From assembly GCF_029502005.1 (NCBI RefSeq), contig NZ_JAMQOT010000004.1, forward strand, positions 248,001 to 312,000: DNA of 64,000 bases, in the 5' to 3' direction. Within the stretch, counting starts at the first letter, position 1, and each line of letters begins with the position of its first letter. The notes under the pieces were generated by a model, which was not told where the DNA came from, did not search any database, and worked only from the letters and a program-made list of their open reading frames with translations. This document shows, in pieces, positions 25,346 through 34,670 of the stretch. The translations under genes and the position numbers were made by a program. The stretch is from Natrinema salsiterrestre (lineage in GTDB: Archaea > Halobacteriota > Halobacteria > Halobacteriales > Natrialbaceae).

Positions 25346-26032
25346 ATGACACGTCCCTCCAGACGGACGGTGCTGTGCGGAGCCGGGTCCATACTCGCGC
25401 TCTCGGCTGGCTGTCTCTCCGACGACACCGGCGACGAATCGAACGGTAACGGCAACGGAAACGGCGATTCGGACGATAACAGCGGCGGCAACGGCGACAG
25501 TGACGAGGGATCGACCGACGGTGACGACACCGATGGAGAATCGACTCCGCCCGAGAAACTGGCGGGGCACGAAACCCACGCGTTCCAGTCCCCGGACCGG
25601 TCGGAATCGCCGGATGCGTCCCTGTTGCTCGAGCGCACCGGGGCCGAAGACTGGCTCGACGAGCGGGAGGAACCACCGGACGAACTGTCCGAATTCGTCG
25701 AGGCGACCGACTTCGAGACGTCGGTCCTGGTGCCGCTCGAGGCCGGCGCGCCGAACCCCTGCCACGGGATGGCCCTCGAATCGATCGGTATCGAGGACGG
25801 CGAGGACGGGGACGACGCGCTCGCCCTCGAGGCCGCGGTTCGAGAGGAATCGGACGACGACGAGGCCTGTATCACGCAGGAGGTGACCGTCGGCCGCCTC
25901 GTTCGAGCGACGTTCGACTCCGAGCGGCTAACGGCGGTCTCCGCGAGCATCGTCGACAGAAACGGACAGAGCCACGGGATCGGAATCGCGAGCGACAGCG
26001 CATCCGCGAGCGCGAGCGATAGCGAGGAGTAG
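25346..26032 (+). CDS. Tat-exported lipoprotein, Asp/Gly/Asn-rich
   Basis: The 228-residue protein has a twin-arginine signal with lipobox: RRTVLCGAGSILALSAGC, the last Cys at residue 22 being the lipid anchor. A disordered linker of about 50 residues rich in Asn, Gly, Asp and Ser follows, then a folded domain of about 120 residues (KLAGHETHAFQSPDRSES to GIEDGEDGDD, then VTVGRLVRATFDSERLTAVS). The C-terminus is a Ser/Ala/Asp repeat. No family recognised. A TTTAAT box lies about 28 bases before the ATG. Confidence 0.8.
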   Translation: MTRPSRRTVLCGAGSILALSAGCLSDDTGDESNGNGNGNGDSDDNSGGNGDSDEGSTDGDDTDGESTPPEKLAGHETHAFQSPDRSESPDASLLLERTGAEDWLDEREEPPDELSEFVEATDFETSVLVPLEAGAPNPCHGMALESIGIEDGEDGDDALALEAAVREESDDDEACITQEVTVGRLVRATFDSERLTAVSASIVDRNGQSHGIGIASDSASASASDSEE

Positions 26033-26104
26033 CCGGCACCCGTAGATCGTCCCTCCGTCTCGATCGGCGGTGTTCGCGCGACCGCGCTCCGAACGGGTGC
26101 CGCG

Positions 26105-26716
26105 TCAGGGGGTGTATTCGGATTCGGTGAGGCGGACGACGAGCGTTTCCTCGACAGCTCGGAGATCGTATTCGGGAAGCGAGCCGTCGGTTCGGCGCAC
26201 GTACAGCGGTTCGACGAGCCGATGGGTCGGCTCGGCGACGCCCGGCCGGTCGGCGTCGCTCGAGTCGTCCGCGCCCCCCGACGGTTCGCCGTCTCCCGCG
26301 GAGTCGGTCTCCCCGCTCGGGCCGTCGTCCGTTCTCGGAGTCGAATCGGCGGCTCCGGCAGGGGTGTCGGGCTCCGGGTCCACTCGCTCGAGCCCGTACA
26401 GCTTGCAGAATTCGTCGGTTTCGGCGGGCTCGAGGGCCCCGTTTCGGAGCTCCGTGGCCAGCGGCCGCGAGAGCCACTCGTCGTCGCTGATGCTCGGCTC
26501 CTGGACGAGTACCTCGTCGACGAACCGGGTGAGATACCAGTTGAGGTCGTTCAGCAGCGAGACGGCGGCCCCGATGCTCACCGTCCGGACGGCGAGCGAG
26601 TTCTCGAACGGTCGCTCGAGGTCGTAGGTCGCCAGCGCTTCGCGAGCCGTTTCGCGGGAGAGCAGCTCGTACTGGAGGTTGGTCCCGGCCTCGCCGATGA
26701 GACAGACGCGGGTCAC
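26105..26716 (-). CDS. DUF5804-like haloarchaeal protein
   Basis: The 203-residue protein has a conserved N-terminal half: MTRVCLIGEAGTNLQYELLS, then LATYDLERPFENSLAVRTVS and LLNDLNWYLTRFVDEVLVQE. A Gly/Ser/Asp-rich linker (residues 115-155) separates a short C-terminal segment that ends in RAVEETLVVRL. From memory the N-terminal half matches the haloarchaeal DUF5804 family; no function is known. It is soluble. It lies downstream of thiI on the same strand, separated by a palindromic element. Confidence 0.72.
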   Translation of the reverse strand: MTRVCLIGEAGTNLQYELLSRETAREALATYDLERPFENSLAVRTVSIGAAVSLLNDLNWYLTRFVDEVLVQEPSISDDEWLSRPLATELRNGALEPAETDEFCKLYGLERVDPEPDTPAGAADSTPRTDDGPSGETDSAGDGEPSGGADDSSDADRPGVAEPTHRLVEPLYVRRTDGSLPEYDLRAVEETLVVRLTESEYTP

Positions 26717-26823
26717 TACTGTGTGGTCGGAGCGACGGTGTAATGTCGGTTTCGGCTTCTAGATGCGTTCCTCGGGGGGTCAGACCGTTGTCGTAACACG
26801 GATCTATCCGGGACCGCGACCGT

Positions 26824-26941
26824 AGTGAAAGCCCCTGATCCGATCGACTCGATGGACTCGCTGCGCGCTTCGAGGTTCGCTTCGCTCACCTCTGTAGTGC
26901 TTGCGTCGTCCGTCTTCGTCGATCGGATCAGCCCCTTTCAG
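26824..26941. repeat. Large palindromic intergenic element
   Basis: TGATCCGATCGA (26836-26847) pairs perfectly with TCGATCGGATCA (26919-26930), flanked by GAAAG (26827-26831) and CTTTC (26935-26939). The inside holds smaller inverted repeats such as GAGGT/ACCTC around TCGCTTCGCTC (26870-26892). No coding frame fits. The layout GTGAAAGCCCC...CTTTCAGTCCCGCC is like palindromic elements I have seen repeated in haloarchaeal intergenic regions; repetition cannot be shown from one copy. Confidence 0.55.
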
Positions 26942-27008
26942 TCCCGCCCGAGCGGTGGTTCAGTGCATCAGCTACGAGGAGGGTGAAACCGAGATTCGTG
27001 ACGCCGGT

Positions 27009-28187
27009 TCAGGGTTCGATCAGTTCTGCATTTTTCGCGGCTTCCTCGGCGCGCTCGAGCAGGTCGTCGGGTTCGGCCCGCAGGAGCGGTTTCAGTCGCG
27101 CGTTGGTTTCGACCTGATCGGGGGTGACGCGGTTGCAGCCCGCGTTCATCGTCGAGTCGGTGAAGGTGCCGATCTCGCGGGCCTGTGCGACGATGTACTG
27201 TTTGTCCCGGGTCAGCAGCGGGCGGTGGATCGGAAGCCGTGCGGCGCGGCTGGTGACGCCGAGGTTCCGGACCGTCTGGCTGGACTTCTGGCCGGCGGCC
27301 TCGCCGGTGACGATCCCGTCCGCGTCGATGCGCTCGGCCAGCGTTTCGGCGGCGCGATAGAAGAACCGTCGCAGGGAGAGCATCCGGCCCTGTTCCATCT
27401 CCCGAACGAGGAGATCGACCGTCTCGCCGCCCGGGATCCGGTAGACCTGCATGTCGAAGTTCGGCGCGTACTCCGAGAGGATCCGGACCGTTTCCATGGC
27501 GCGCGCCTCGTGGTCGATTCCGCCGTAGTCGCCGAGGTCGACGTAGGCGGGGACGACCGGGCTGCCGCGTTTCATCATCTCGTAAGCGGCGACGGGCGAG
27601 TCGATCCCGCCGCTGACCAGGGCGATGACCGGTTCCTGCGATCCGAGCGGGAGCCCGCCCGGTCCGTCGACCGTCTCGAGGTAGACGAACGCCACGTCCT
27701 CGCGCACTTCGACGCCGAACGTGAGATCGGGATCGTCGAGGTCGACTTCGGGTTCGAACGCGTCCTCGACGGCCTCCCAGACGGTCGTACCGGCCTCGCG
27801 AGCCAGGTCTTCGCTATCGTAGGGGAGGCTCTTGTCCGCCCGACGGGCGTCGACCGCGAACGTCCCGCCGTCGTAGTGTTCGCGAGCGGTCTCTTCGACC
27901 ACCTCGAGGATGCGTTCCTTTTCCGGGCTAACGGTCAGGGCGGGGCTCGCGGAGACGACGCCGAAGGTGTCCGTCGCGGCGTCGGTCGCGGCCTCGACGG
28001 CGTCCGCGCTCGTGTGAACGAGCGGCCGGTTCCACCGGCGCTCGACCTCGCCGGGAATCGACCGGTCCGCGAGGAGGGCCTCGAGGTTCTCCGCGAGGCG
28101 GTCCTCCATGTACCGCTTGACCGTGTTGCTCTTGGTGTTGAGGTCCCCGTGACGGACGAGGACGGTATCGGCTCCCGGGGGGTGCAT
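27009..28187 (-). CDS. thiI: tRNA 4-thiouridine synthase
   Basis: ThiI adenylates uridine 8 of tRNA and transfers sulfur to give 4-thiouridine. The 392-residue protein has the N-terminal ferredoxin-like domain starting with DTVLVRHGDLNTKSNTVKRY, a THUMP domain (about 70-170), and the PP-loop ATPase motif ALVSGGIDSPVAAYEMM. Like other archaeal forms it lacks the C-terminal rhodanese domain of E. coli ThiI. Two cysteines remain, including the NAGCNRVTP motif near the C-terminus that may act in sulfur handling. A TATAAG box is 26 bases upstream of the ATG. Confidence 0.95.
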   Translation of the reverse strand: MHPPGADTVLVRHGDLNTKSNTVKRYMEDRLAENLEALLADRSIPGEVERRWNRPLVHTSADAVEAATDAATDTFGVVSASPALTVSPEKERILEVVEETAREHYDGGTFAVDARRADKSLPYDSEDLAREAGTTVWEAVEDAFEPEVDLDDPDLTFGVEVREDVAFVYLETVDGPGGLPLGSQEPVIALVSGGIDSPVAAYEMMKRGSPVVPAYVDLGDYGGIDHEARAMETVRILSEYAPNFDMQVYRIPGGETVDLLVREMEQGRMLSLRRFFYRAAETLAERIDADGIVTGEAAGQKSSQTVRNLGVTSRAARLPIHRPLLTRDKQYIVAQAREIGTFTDSTMNAGCNRVTPDQVETNARLKPLLRAEPDDLLERAEEAAKNAELIEP

Positions 28188-28209
28188 GGACTGTGATAGA
28201 CGGTTCGGG

Positions 28210-28216
28210 CTATAAG
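28210..28216 (-). promoter_or_regulatory. TATA box of thiI
   Basis: CTTATAG on the minus strand is centred 26 bases before the thiI ATG at 28187; the transcript would be leaderless. Confidence 0.55.
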
Positions 28217-28259
28217 GGGGTTACGAGGTCGGGGTCGCTCTCGAGGAGGCCACCGTCGG

Positions 28260-29513
28260 TCACGCGATCGATTCCTCGACGGTCGGGCTCAGGCTGCCGG
28301 TGTACGAGTAGATCCCGGCGACGAGAACGGCACCGGCGATCAGCGGGATTATCGCGCTGAGGGCGTACAGCACGTCGTAGCCGACGGCGGTGGCGAACGG
28401 AAGGGAGAGCAGCGGTCCGAGACCGCCGCCGACGTCGCCGAAGATGTTGTTGGTTCCCATCGCCCTGCCCATCCGATCCTCGGGCGTGAGGTCCGCGAGC
28501 AGTGCCGTCAACGGACCGCCGACGCCGCCCTGTCCAGCGCCGATCAGGATACAGCCGAGGACGACGGCACCCAACGACGGGGCGAGCGTGAGCACGACGA
28601 AGCCGGCACAGCTCGTCGCGAGGAACGCGATCAGGACGGGCATCCGAGCGCCGACGGCGTCGCTGATCTTGCCACCGGAGATGGTAAAGACCGCGCCCGA
28701 GAGCGCGGACACTGCCATCAACAGACCCGAAGTGCCCTGTTCCCCGTAGTCGATGCCGTAACCCGCGAGCTCGACCGAAAGGGTCAGCGATTCGACCTCG
28801 AGGTAGAGCACCAGCGTCGAGAAGAGGACGCCGATGTACGCGAAGTAGAGCCCGAAGTTGACCAGCCCGACGGTGAGCGCGGGCAGGGTCGTCTCGAAGT
28901 CCCAGGGTTTGATCGACGAGTCGGTCGATTCGACGTGGGTCTCGGGAACGATGAAGAACGCGATGACGCTCGCGAGGCCGGCGAAGGAGGCAGCCAGGGC
29001 GAACGCCCAGACGTTGGAGTAGACCTCGCTGACGATGCCGCCCAGCACCATGCCCGCGGGGAAGCCGAACGTGATCCCGGCCCGGACGATGCCCATGCTC
29101 GTGCCCCGCGAGCTGGCCTCGCTGACGTCGGCGGTGATCGTGTACGCCGTCGCGAACACGAGCGCGCTCCCGATCCCCCAGGTGACCCGCGCCACGACGA
29201 ACCAGAGCTCCGGCGTCGCGGACCTGATCGCGATCACGTAGCCGAACGTCGCCAGCCCCTCGACCGCCAGCCCGACGACGAACGGCGTTCGAGTCCCGAT
29301 TCGGTCGACTAGCACGCCCGCCGGCCCGTTCGCCACCAGTCGCGTCCAGCGGTTCGCCGAGAGAATGACGCCGACCATGAACGCCGAGATCCCCAGCACC
29401 TCGCCGAGGTTCGGCAGGATCGGAAAGACGACCCCGCCGCCGAAACCGACGAAGAAGGTGCTCGCGACGACGGCGTAGACGACGCGATCCGAACTGCTCG
29501 ATGGCGGTGACAC
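28260..29513 (-). CDS. Major facilitator superfamily transporter
   Basis: The protein of about 417 residues has 12 hydrophobic helices, an MFS multidrug/sugar-type layout with DRIGTRTPFVVG after helix 2 (the motif A region) and the second-half counterpart GGKISDAVGARMPVLI. No substrate can be assigned; the first half has FVGFGGGVVFPILPNLG. The GTG at 29513 gives a short N-terminal lead before helix 1; another GTG at 29546 or an ATG further up would add polar, Arg-rich residues and is less likely. It is divergent from the serine hydrolase gene. Confidence 0.85.
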   Translation of the reverse strand: MSPPSSSSDRVVYAVVASTFFVGFGGGVVFPILPNLGEVLGISAFMVGVILSANRWTRLVANGPAGVLVDRIGTRTPFVVGLAVEGLATFGYVIAIRSATPELWFVVARVTWGIGSALVFATAYTITADVSEASSRGTSMGIVRAGITFGFPAGMVLGGIVSEVYSNVWAFALAASFAGLASVIAFFIVPETHVESTDSSIKPWDFETTLPALTVGLVNFGLYFAYIGVLFSTLVLYLEVESLTLSVELAGYGIDYGEQGTSGLLMAVSALSGAVFTISGGKISDAVGARMPVLIAFLATSCAGFVVLTLAPSLGAVVLGCILIGAGQGGVGGPLTALLADLTPEDRMGRAMGTNNIFGDVGGGLGPLLSLPFATAVGYDVLYALSAIIPLIAGAVLVAGIYSYTGSLSPTVEESIA

Positions 29514-29748
29514 TGGTGCTCGCTCTCTCCCGTTTCGTTTCGACACGCAAGCCGCGGGTCGATTTGGGTCTTGCGATGGGGTCGCGCGCTGCCGGCCCCC
29601 ACACTGTGCAATCGCCATCGGCAACGGTTTCACCGGACGACTGTCGGTCGAACGAATCGAGCCCGTCGGGACTCGACGAGACTGCTTACTGTTGCCGTAT
29701 TAATGTGTATCAGAAAACATTTGTGTCCCGTTTCAATCACATTACGTA

Positions 29749-31653
29749 ATGCCCTCTCCCTGCAACCGTCGGCGTTTTCTCGCGGGTAGTGCCAGTGCCG
29801 GCGCTGCATTGGCCGCCGGCAGCGTCCCGAGCCGCGCGCAGTCGACGGATAGCGATCCCGATCCGGTCGATCACGACGACCTCGAGGCCTTCGTGGACGA
29901 CGCGGTCGAGTCGGAACTCGCGGAGACCGACGCTTCGGGTGCCGTCGTGTCCGTCGTCCACGACGGCTCGGTCGCGCTCTCGAAGGGATACGGAGAGACC
30001 GTGTTCGACGGAACGGACGTGACTGCGACCGAGACGCCGGTCCAGACCGGGTCGATCTCGAAACTCGTCACCTTCACCGCGGCGATGCAACTCGTCGAGC
30101 GCGGGGAGATCGACCCCCGCAGCGACGTGACCGACTCCCTCGAGTCGGTGTCGATTCCAGATGCGTACGACGACCCGATCACGCTCGCTCATCTGGCGAC
30201 GCACACTCCCGGGTTCGAAATCCGGTCGCGAAACGATACGGTCGGGGACCTCGCTCACCGCCAGCCGCTCGCGAAGTCGATCAGCAGCTACCGACCGGCA
30301 CGGATTCGCCCGCCGGGCGAGCTCATGGGCTACACGAACTACGCGGCCGCGGTGACCGGACAGCTCGTCGCCGACGTCGACGGATCGTCGTTTCAGGAGT
30401 ACGCCCGGCGGGAGATATTCGCCCCGCTCGAGATGGACCGAAGCACGTTCGCGCCCGTTCCCGACCACCTCGAGGGGGACGACCGCGACGCGCTCGTCGA
30501 TGCGCTTCCCTGGCACTCCAACGTCCCGCCGGCGTCCGGACTGTGGTCGACGGGGACGGACATGGCGCAGTTCATGCTGGCGCATCTCGGGGCCGGTCGC
30601 ACCGATGCGGGGCGAATCCTCTCCAGAGGGGCGACCGAAATGATGCACAGCCAGTGGTTCTCCCCTCACGAGGAACTCGACGGGATGGCGTTCGGGTTCT
30701 TCGAACGGATCAGGGACGACGTACGGATCCTGTATCACGGCGGCTCGGGGCCAAGCTACGGGAGCCAGCTCGTCCTCGTTCCGGAACTCGACCTCGGCCT
30801 GTTCGTTTCGTTTCAGGGCAGTCAGACGGGCGCGGCGGCGGGGTCGTTCGAGGACGCCTTCCTCGATCGATACGTGCCGACCACCGACGCGGCGTTGACG
30901 CCGGCGGGACGGCCGGAACGGGCCGACGAGATCGAGGGCAGCTACCGACCGTTTCCCGTCCATGAGCACACGACGTACGGGAAACTGCTGCTCTCGACGT
31001 ACACCGCCGATGTGGAGGTGCGAATCGAAGACGACGGTACGCTGGTCACGGACACCGGGAGTACCAGCCGCTGGGTCGAGGTCGAACCGCTCGTCTTTCG
31101 TCGGGTCGACGGCCAGCGGACGCTCGTCTTCCACGAGGACGGGGACGACATCGCGGCGCTCTCGAGCGACGGGATGCCGTGGGCGGCCGTGCCCATCACG
31201 CGGCTCGATGACCTGTCCGTCCAGGCCGGGCTCGCGCTCGGCGCGTCCCTCGTCGCGCTCTCGGGGAGCCTGGGATGGCCCCTCGCCGCGGCCGTGCGCC
31301 GATATCGCGGGTCGCCGCAGTCGCGGTCGGGACCGCCGCGACGGGCGCGGCTGGCTGCTGGGGGCGCCGGCGGATTGCTGTTCGGGTTCGTCGCCGCGGT
31401 CGTCGTCGCCTTCGCACTCGTGTCGACTCTCGACGCACCCTCGCTGCTCCAGCGACCGCCCCGCGGATTCGGGCTGCTGTTCGTGTTGCCGATCGCCGGT
31501 GCCGCCGCGACGCTCGTGGCCGTCGGCTACGTCGTTCAGGCGTGGCTCGAAGGGTTCTGGAGTCGTCCGGTCCGCGTACACTACACCGCAGTGGTCTGTG
31601 CGCTCGCGGTGTTGCTCTGGCTGTTCCGCTACTGGAACCTGTTCTGGCCGTAG
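29749..31653 (+). CDS. Membrane-anchored serine hydrolase, beta-lactamase class C-like
   Basis: The 634-residue protein carries a twin-arginine-type signal (NRRRFLAGSASAGAALAAGS) and a beta-lactamase/transpeptidase-like domain with all three motifs: SxxK in GSISKL (Ser102, Lys105), YxN in GYTNYAA (Tyr195, Asn197), and a His-Gly-Gly segment (YHGGSGPSYG). The C-terminal 170 residues hold about four hydrophobic helices, anchoring the enzyme with the catalytic domain outside. Such proteins are esterases or D-amino peptidases; archaea lack peptidoglycan, so the substrate is open. It has its own upstream region with an AT-rich promoter area. Confidence 0.88.
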   Translation: MPSPCNRRRFLAGSASAGAALAAGSVPSRAQSTDSDPDPVDHDDLEAFVDDAVESELAETDASGAVVSVVHDGSVALSKGYGETVFDGTDVTATETPVQTGSISKLVTFTAAMQLVERGEIDPRSDVTDSLESVSIPDAYDDPITLAHLATHTPGFEIRSRNDTVGDLAHRQPLAKSISSYRPARIRPPGELMGYTNYAAAVTGQLVADVDGSSFQEYARREIFAPLEMDRSTFAPVPDHLEGDDRDALVDALPWHSNVPPASGLWSTGTDMAQFMLAHLGAGRTDAGRILSRGATEMMHSQWFSPHEELDGMAFGFFERIRDDVRILYHGGSGPSYGSQLVLVPELDLGLFVSFQGSQTGAAAGSFEDAFLDRYVPTTDAALTPAGRPERADEIEGSYRPFPVHEHTTYGKLLLSTYTADVEVRIEDDGTLVTDTGSTSRWVEVEPLVFRRVDGQRTLVFHEDGDDIAALSSDGMPWAAVPITRLDDLSVQAGLALGASLVALSGSLGWPLAAAVRRYRGSPQSRSGPPRRARLAAGGAGGLLFGFVAAVVVAFALVSTLDAPSLLQRPPRGFGLLFVLPIAGAAATLVAVGYVVQAWLEGFWSRPVRVHYTAVVCALAVLLWLFRYWNLFWP

Positions 31654-31669
31654 CGGACGGCTCGGGCGG

Positions 31670-32875
31670 TCAGAACGTCGACAGTTCGCCCGCGATCACG
31701 CTGCGGGTGATTTCGGTGACGTCCGCGAGTTCCCGATCGACGATCGCCTCGACGTCGTCTTCGACGTCCGCGACCGAGACGCTCTCGTCAGTGACGACCT
31801 GGACGTCGGCGACGTGGGGCCGATCGATCGGCCGGCCGATCTGGCTCAGAAGCCGGACGCGGAGGTCGCGGATCCCGTCGACCTCGCCGACGACCCCCTC
31901 GGCGATCTCCGTCGACAGCAGGTTGTAGATCTTCCCGATGTGGTTGACCGGGTTCTTCCCGCTCGTCGCTTCCATCGACATCGAGCGGTTGGGCGTGATG
32001 AGCCCGTTCGCGCGGTTGCCTCGCCCGACGGAACCGTCGTCGCCCTGTTCGGCGGAGGTCCCCGTGACCGTGAGATAGATCGAGCCCTCGTCGTAGTCGT
32101 CGGCCGTGTTGACGTGGACGTCGACCGCGCGGTCAGTGTACTCGCGCGCGACGCCGTCGGCGAACTCGCGGACGGACTCGACCGCCTCAATGTACTCGTC
32201 CAGACTCCCAATGTACTCGTCGACCATCGCCGCCGCGACGGTGACGTCGATCTCGTCGCCCTCGCGCTTGCCCATGATCTTCACGTCCGGTCCGAGTTCG
32301 GGGTGTTCCTCGGCGTACTCCCCATTCAGCCGGCGCTCGGTCTCGAGGACGATCTGTTCCGTCTCCGTCAGCGGCGCGTGGCCGACGCCGAAGCTCGTGT
32401 CGTTGGCCATCGGCACGCTGACTTCGTCTTCTCCGAAGACCTCCTGCAGATCGCCGCTGCCCTCGCCGAGCTTGACGTCGACGACGATGTCCTCGCCGAC
32501 GGTCAGCTGGGGAATATTCGTCTCGAGGTACTCCCGCGCGGCCCGCAGCGCGATGGTCTCGGCGGGGATGGTCCGGCCCTCGTAGTGTTTGGTCGCGCGG
32601 CCGACGATCAGCAGGTAGATGGGGTCGACGACCTCGCCGCCGCCGAACGCGGGCGCGGCCTCGCCGGCGACGAGTTGCGTCTCGTCGGTGTTGAAGTGAA
32701 GTACTTCGCCGACGCGATCGAGATACTCGCGTGCGAGCGCCCCGGCGACGCTCTCGGCGATCCCGTCACAGATGGAGTCGGGGTGTCCGATCCCCTTTCG
32801 TTCGACGATTTCGACCTCCTGATCCTCGACCGCTTGCCGGTCGATCGACTCGATCCGGATGTTCCGCTCGCTCAT
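31670..32875 (-). CDS. mat: S-adenosylmethionine synthetase, archaeal type
   Basis: This enzyme makes S-adenosylmethionine from methionine and ATP. The 401-residue protein is the archaeal (class gamma) form, with [20 protein letters not shown] at the start, the conserved [40 protein letters not shown], and [11 protein letters not shown] motifs. Length and motifs fit Methanocaldococcus-type enzymes. A TATAAC-type box lies about 29 bases before the ATG. The convergent serine hydrolase gene ends only 16 bases away. Confidence 0.96.
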   Translation of the reverse strand: MSERNIRIESIDRQAVEDQEVEIVERKGIGHPDSICDGIAESVAGALAREYLDRVGEVLHFNTDETQLVAGEAAPAFGGGEVVDPIYLLIVGRATKHYEGRTIPAETIALRAAREYLETNIPQLTVGEDIVVDVKLGEGSGDLQEVFGEDEVSVPMANDTSFGVGHAPLTETEQIVLETERRLNGEYAEEHPELGPDVKIMGKREGDEIDVTVAAAMVDEYIGSLDEYIEAVESVREFADGVAREYTDRAVDVHVNTADDYDEGSIYLTVTGTSAEQGDDGSVGRGNRANGLITPNRSMSMEATSGKNPVNHIGKIYNLLSTEIAEGVVGEVDGIRDLRVRLLSQIGRPIDRPHVADVQVVTDESVSVADVEDDVEAIVDRELADVTEITRSVIAGELSTF

Positions 32876-32899
32876 TGTCGGGACTTGACGGAGCGAGTT

Positions 32900-32910
32900 C
32901 GTATAACTTG
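32900..32910 (-). promoter_or_regulatory. TATA box of S-adenosylmethionine synthetase
   Basis: AAGTTATACGA on the minus strand is centred about 29 bases before the ATG at 32875. Confidence 0.5.
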
Positions 32911-32955
32911 CGGAAACAGATACCGCCCAGAAAATGCTCGCAGGTTATGTAGTTG

Positions 32956-33513
32956 TCAACTGGCAGTCGATTCGGACTCGAGCAACAACCCGAGATACGA
33001 GGTCCGAATCTGATCGTCGGGATCGAGTCCGAGTCGCTCGAGCACGTCGTAGGCTCCCTCGCGAGCCGCCTCGAGTTCGGACTCTGTCTCGACTTCGGTC
33101 TCGACCTCGACGTACTCGCCGACGTCGTCGACCGAGTCGAGCGTGATCGTGTACCCCTCCAGCGCGAACCGGTCGCGTTCCTTTCGGACGGTCGCGGCGG
33201 GATCGAAGCCGAGATTCGCGAGGATCGCGGCGAATTTCTCGCGGTCCGCCACGGCGGTCTCGACCTCCTCGCGGCTCTTGGACTCGTCGTCGAGGAGCGG
33301 CCCCTTGTAGGTGACGCGGGTTTCGTCGGAGTCGTCTTCGGGAGATTCCGATCGGATCCGCAGAGCCTCGTCGGTTTCGGCGAACTCGCGGTGGGGCGCG
33401 TCGTAGTACGTATCGACCTGGACGACGTTCCCCAGCGGCGTCGCCCCGCGGTCCTCGAGGCGGTCGCGGACGGCCTCGAGAGCGGCGGGCACCTTCACTT
33501 CGACCTCGTACAT
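32956..33513 (-). CDS. cyaB: CYTH-domain protein (CyaB class IV)
   Basis: The 185-residue protein belongs to the CYTH superfamily. It starts MYEVEVKVP, giving the ExExK signature (Glu3, Glu5, Lys7), and has the conserved basic and acidic residues of the tunnel (DTYYDAPHREF, ALRIRSE, RVTYKGP, YTITLDSVDDVGEYVEVE). Members bind organic phosphates and either make cyclic AMP (class IV adenylate cyclase) or hydrolyse thiamine or poly-triphosphate. Which is true here is unknown. The ATG at 33513 is fixed by the ExExK motif. It shares a divergent promoter region with the FKBP gene. Confidence 0.88.
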   Translation of the reverse strand: MYEVEVKVPAALEAVRDRLEDRGATPLGNVVQVDTYYDAPHREFAETDEALRIRSESPEDDSDETRVTYKGPLLDDESKSREEVETAVADREKFAAILANLGFDPAATVRKERDRFALEGYTITLDSVDDVGEYVEVETEVETESELEAAREGAYDVLERLGLDPDDQIRTSYLGLLLESESTAS

Positions 33514-33536
33514 GCCCGAGAGAACGCACAGCGGTC

Positions 33537-33545
33537 GTAAGTATC
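33537..33545 (-). promoter_or_regulatory. TATA-like box of the CYTH gene
   Basis: GATACTTAC on the minus strand lies about 28 bases before the ATG at 33513, in a short divergent promoter region. Confidence 0.4.
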
Positions 33546-33570
33546 GGTCGCTCTCGGCGCAAAGCGTCGT

Positions 33571-33579
33571 ACTTAAATG
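33571..33579 (+). promoter_or_regulatory. TATA box of the FKBP gene
   Basis: ACTTAAATG is centred about 27 bases before the ATG at 33602. Confidence 0.55.
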
Positions 33580-33601
33580 TAGACGGCCGGACGTACAACG
33601 T

Positions 33602-34570
33602 ATGACCGAGGAACAAGAGGCCGAGCTAGACGAGCAGGCCGATGACGTCGATGAAGAAGTAGCCGACGAAGACACCGAGGAAGCCGAGGGGCTGCAGGAC
33701 GGCGACTTCGTCGAACTCGAGTACACCGCGTACACCGTCGAGGACGACCAGCTGGTCGACACGACCGACCCCGAGGTCGCCGAGGAAGAGGGCGTCGACG
33801 ATCAGGGTCAGGAGTTCAAGCCGCGAACGATCGTCGTCGGCGAGGGCCACATCTTCGAGGCCGTCGAGGACGCGATCGTCGGCTCCGAACCCGGCGACTC
33901 CGGCACCGTGACCGTCCCCGCCGAGGACGCCTTCGGCGAGTACGACCCGGACGACGTCCAGACCGTCAGCGCGGAGAAGATCGACGAGGACGACCGCTAC
34001 CCCGGTGCGAACGTCCAGATCGAGGGCGAACAGGGCTACATCAGCACGATCATCGGCGGCCGCGCTCGCGTCGACTTCAACCACCCGCTGGCCGGTGAGG
34101 ACGTCGAGTACGAGTACACGATCGCCGACGAGGTCGACGACCGCGAACAGCAGGCCGCCGGCCTGTTCGAGATGTACCTCGGCATGGAGCCCGAGCTCTG
34201 GATCGAGACGGACGAGGTCGAGGAAGAGGTCCCCGTCGAACCCGACGAGGATGACGACGAGGACGCCGAGCCCGAATTCGAGACCGAGACCGTCGAGAAG
34301 GAGACGCTCTACCTCGAGGCCACGCCCCAGATGACCATGAACCAGCAGTGGATGATGGGCAAACAGCAGATCGGTCAGGACATCATCGACAAGATCGGTG
34401 TCGACCGCGTCATCGTCCAGGAAGTCATCGACGGCATGGGCGGCATGGGCATGGGCGGTATGATGGGCGGCATGGGCGGTATGGGCGGCGGCGACATCGA
34501 GGAGGCCCTCGAGGACGCCGACGTCGACGCCGACGAGATCGTCGACGAGCTCGAAGGCGCCGAGGAATAA
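33602..34570 (+). CDS. FKBP-type peptidyl-prolyl isomerase with GGM-rich tail
   Basis: The 322-residue protein begins with an acidic lead (about 30 residues) and then a long-type archaeal FKBP/SlyD domain: GDFVELEYTAYTVEDDQLVDTT, IVVGEGHIFEAVEDAIVG, FGEYDPDDVQTVSAEKI, and RVDFNHPLAGEDVEYEYT. A second region (200-275) carries the long-FKBP C-terminal chaperone part. The tail has a Gly/Met stretch (DGMGGMGMGGMMGG, continuing at 34432-34491) followed by an acidic end. GGM repeats are otherwise typical of chaperonin tails. The enzyme should aid protein folding in the cytoplasm. Confidence 0.92.
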   Translation: MTEEQEAELDEQADDVDEEVADEDTEEAEGLQDGDFVELEYTAYTVEDDQLVDTTDPEVAEEEGVDDQGQEFKPRTIVVGEGHIFEAVEDAIVGSEPGDSGTVTVPAEDAFGEYDPDDVQTVSAEKIDEDDRYPGANVQIEGEQGYISTIIGGRARVDFNHPLAGEDVEYEYTIADEVDDREQQAAGLFEMYLGMEPELWIETDEVEEEVPVEPDEDDDEDAEPEFETETVEKETLYLEATPQMTMNQQWMMGKQQIGQDIIDKIGVDRVIVQEVIDGMGGMGMGGMMGGMGGMGGGDIEEALEDADVDADEIVDELEGAEE

Positions 34571-34670
34571 CGCCAAACGTCGACTACCGCCCGTTTCGCG
34601 GACCGGTGACGACCACGAATCTGCGCGGGTCGACTTTTTCGAACGCGAGAACGTAGGCCGAGCGGCCACG

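Noticed and set aside
25436-25530. Asn/Gly/Asp repeat considered as a tandem DNA repeat
   Set aside because: It is part of the disordered linker of a lipoprotein gene, with irregular codon spacing, not a separate repeat element.
34432-34491. Gly/Met tract considered as a mini-satellite
   Set aside because: The DNA repeats follow from coding GGM units in the FKBP gene and are irregular.
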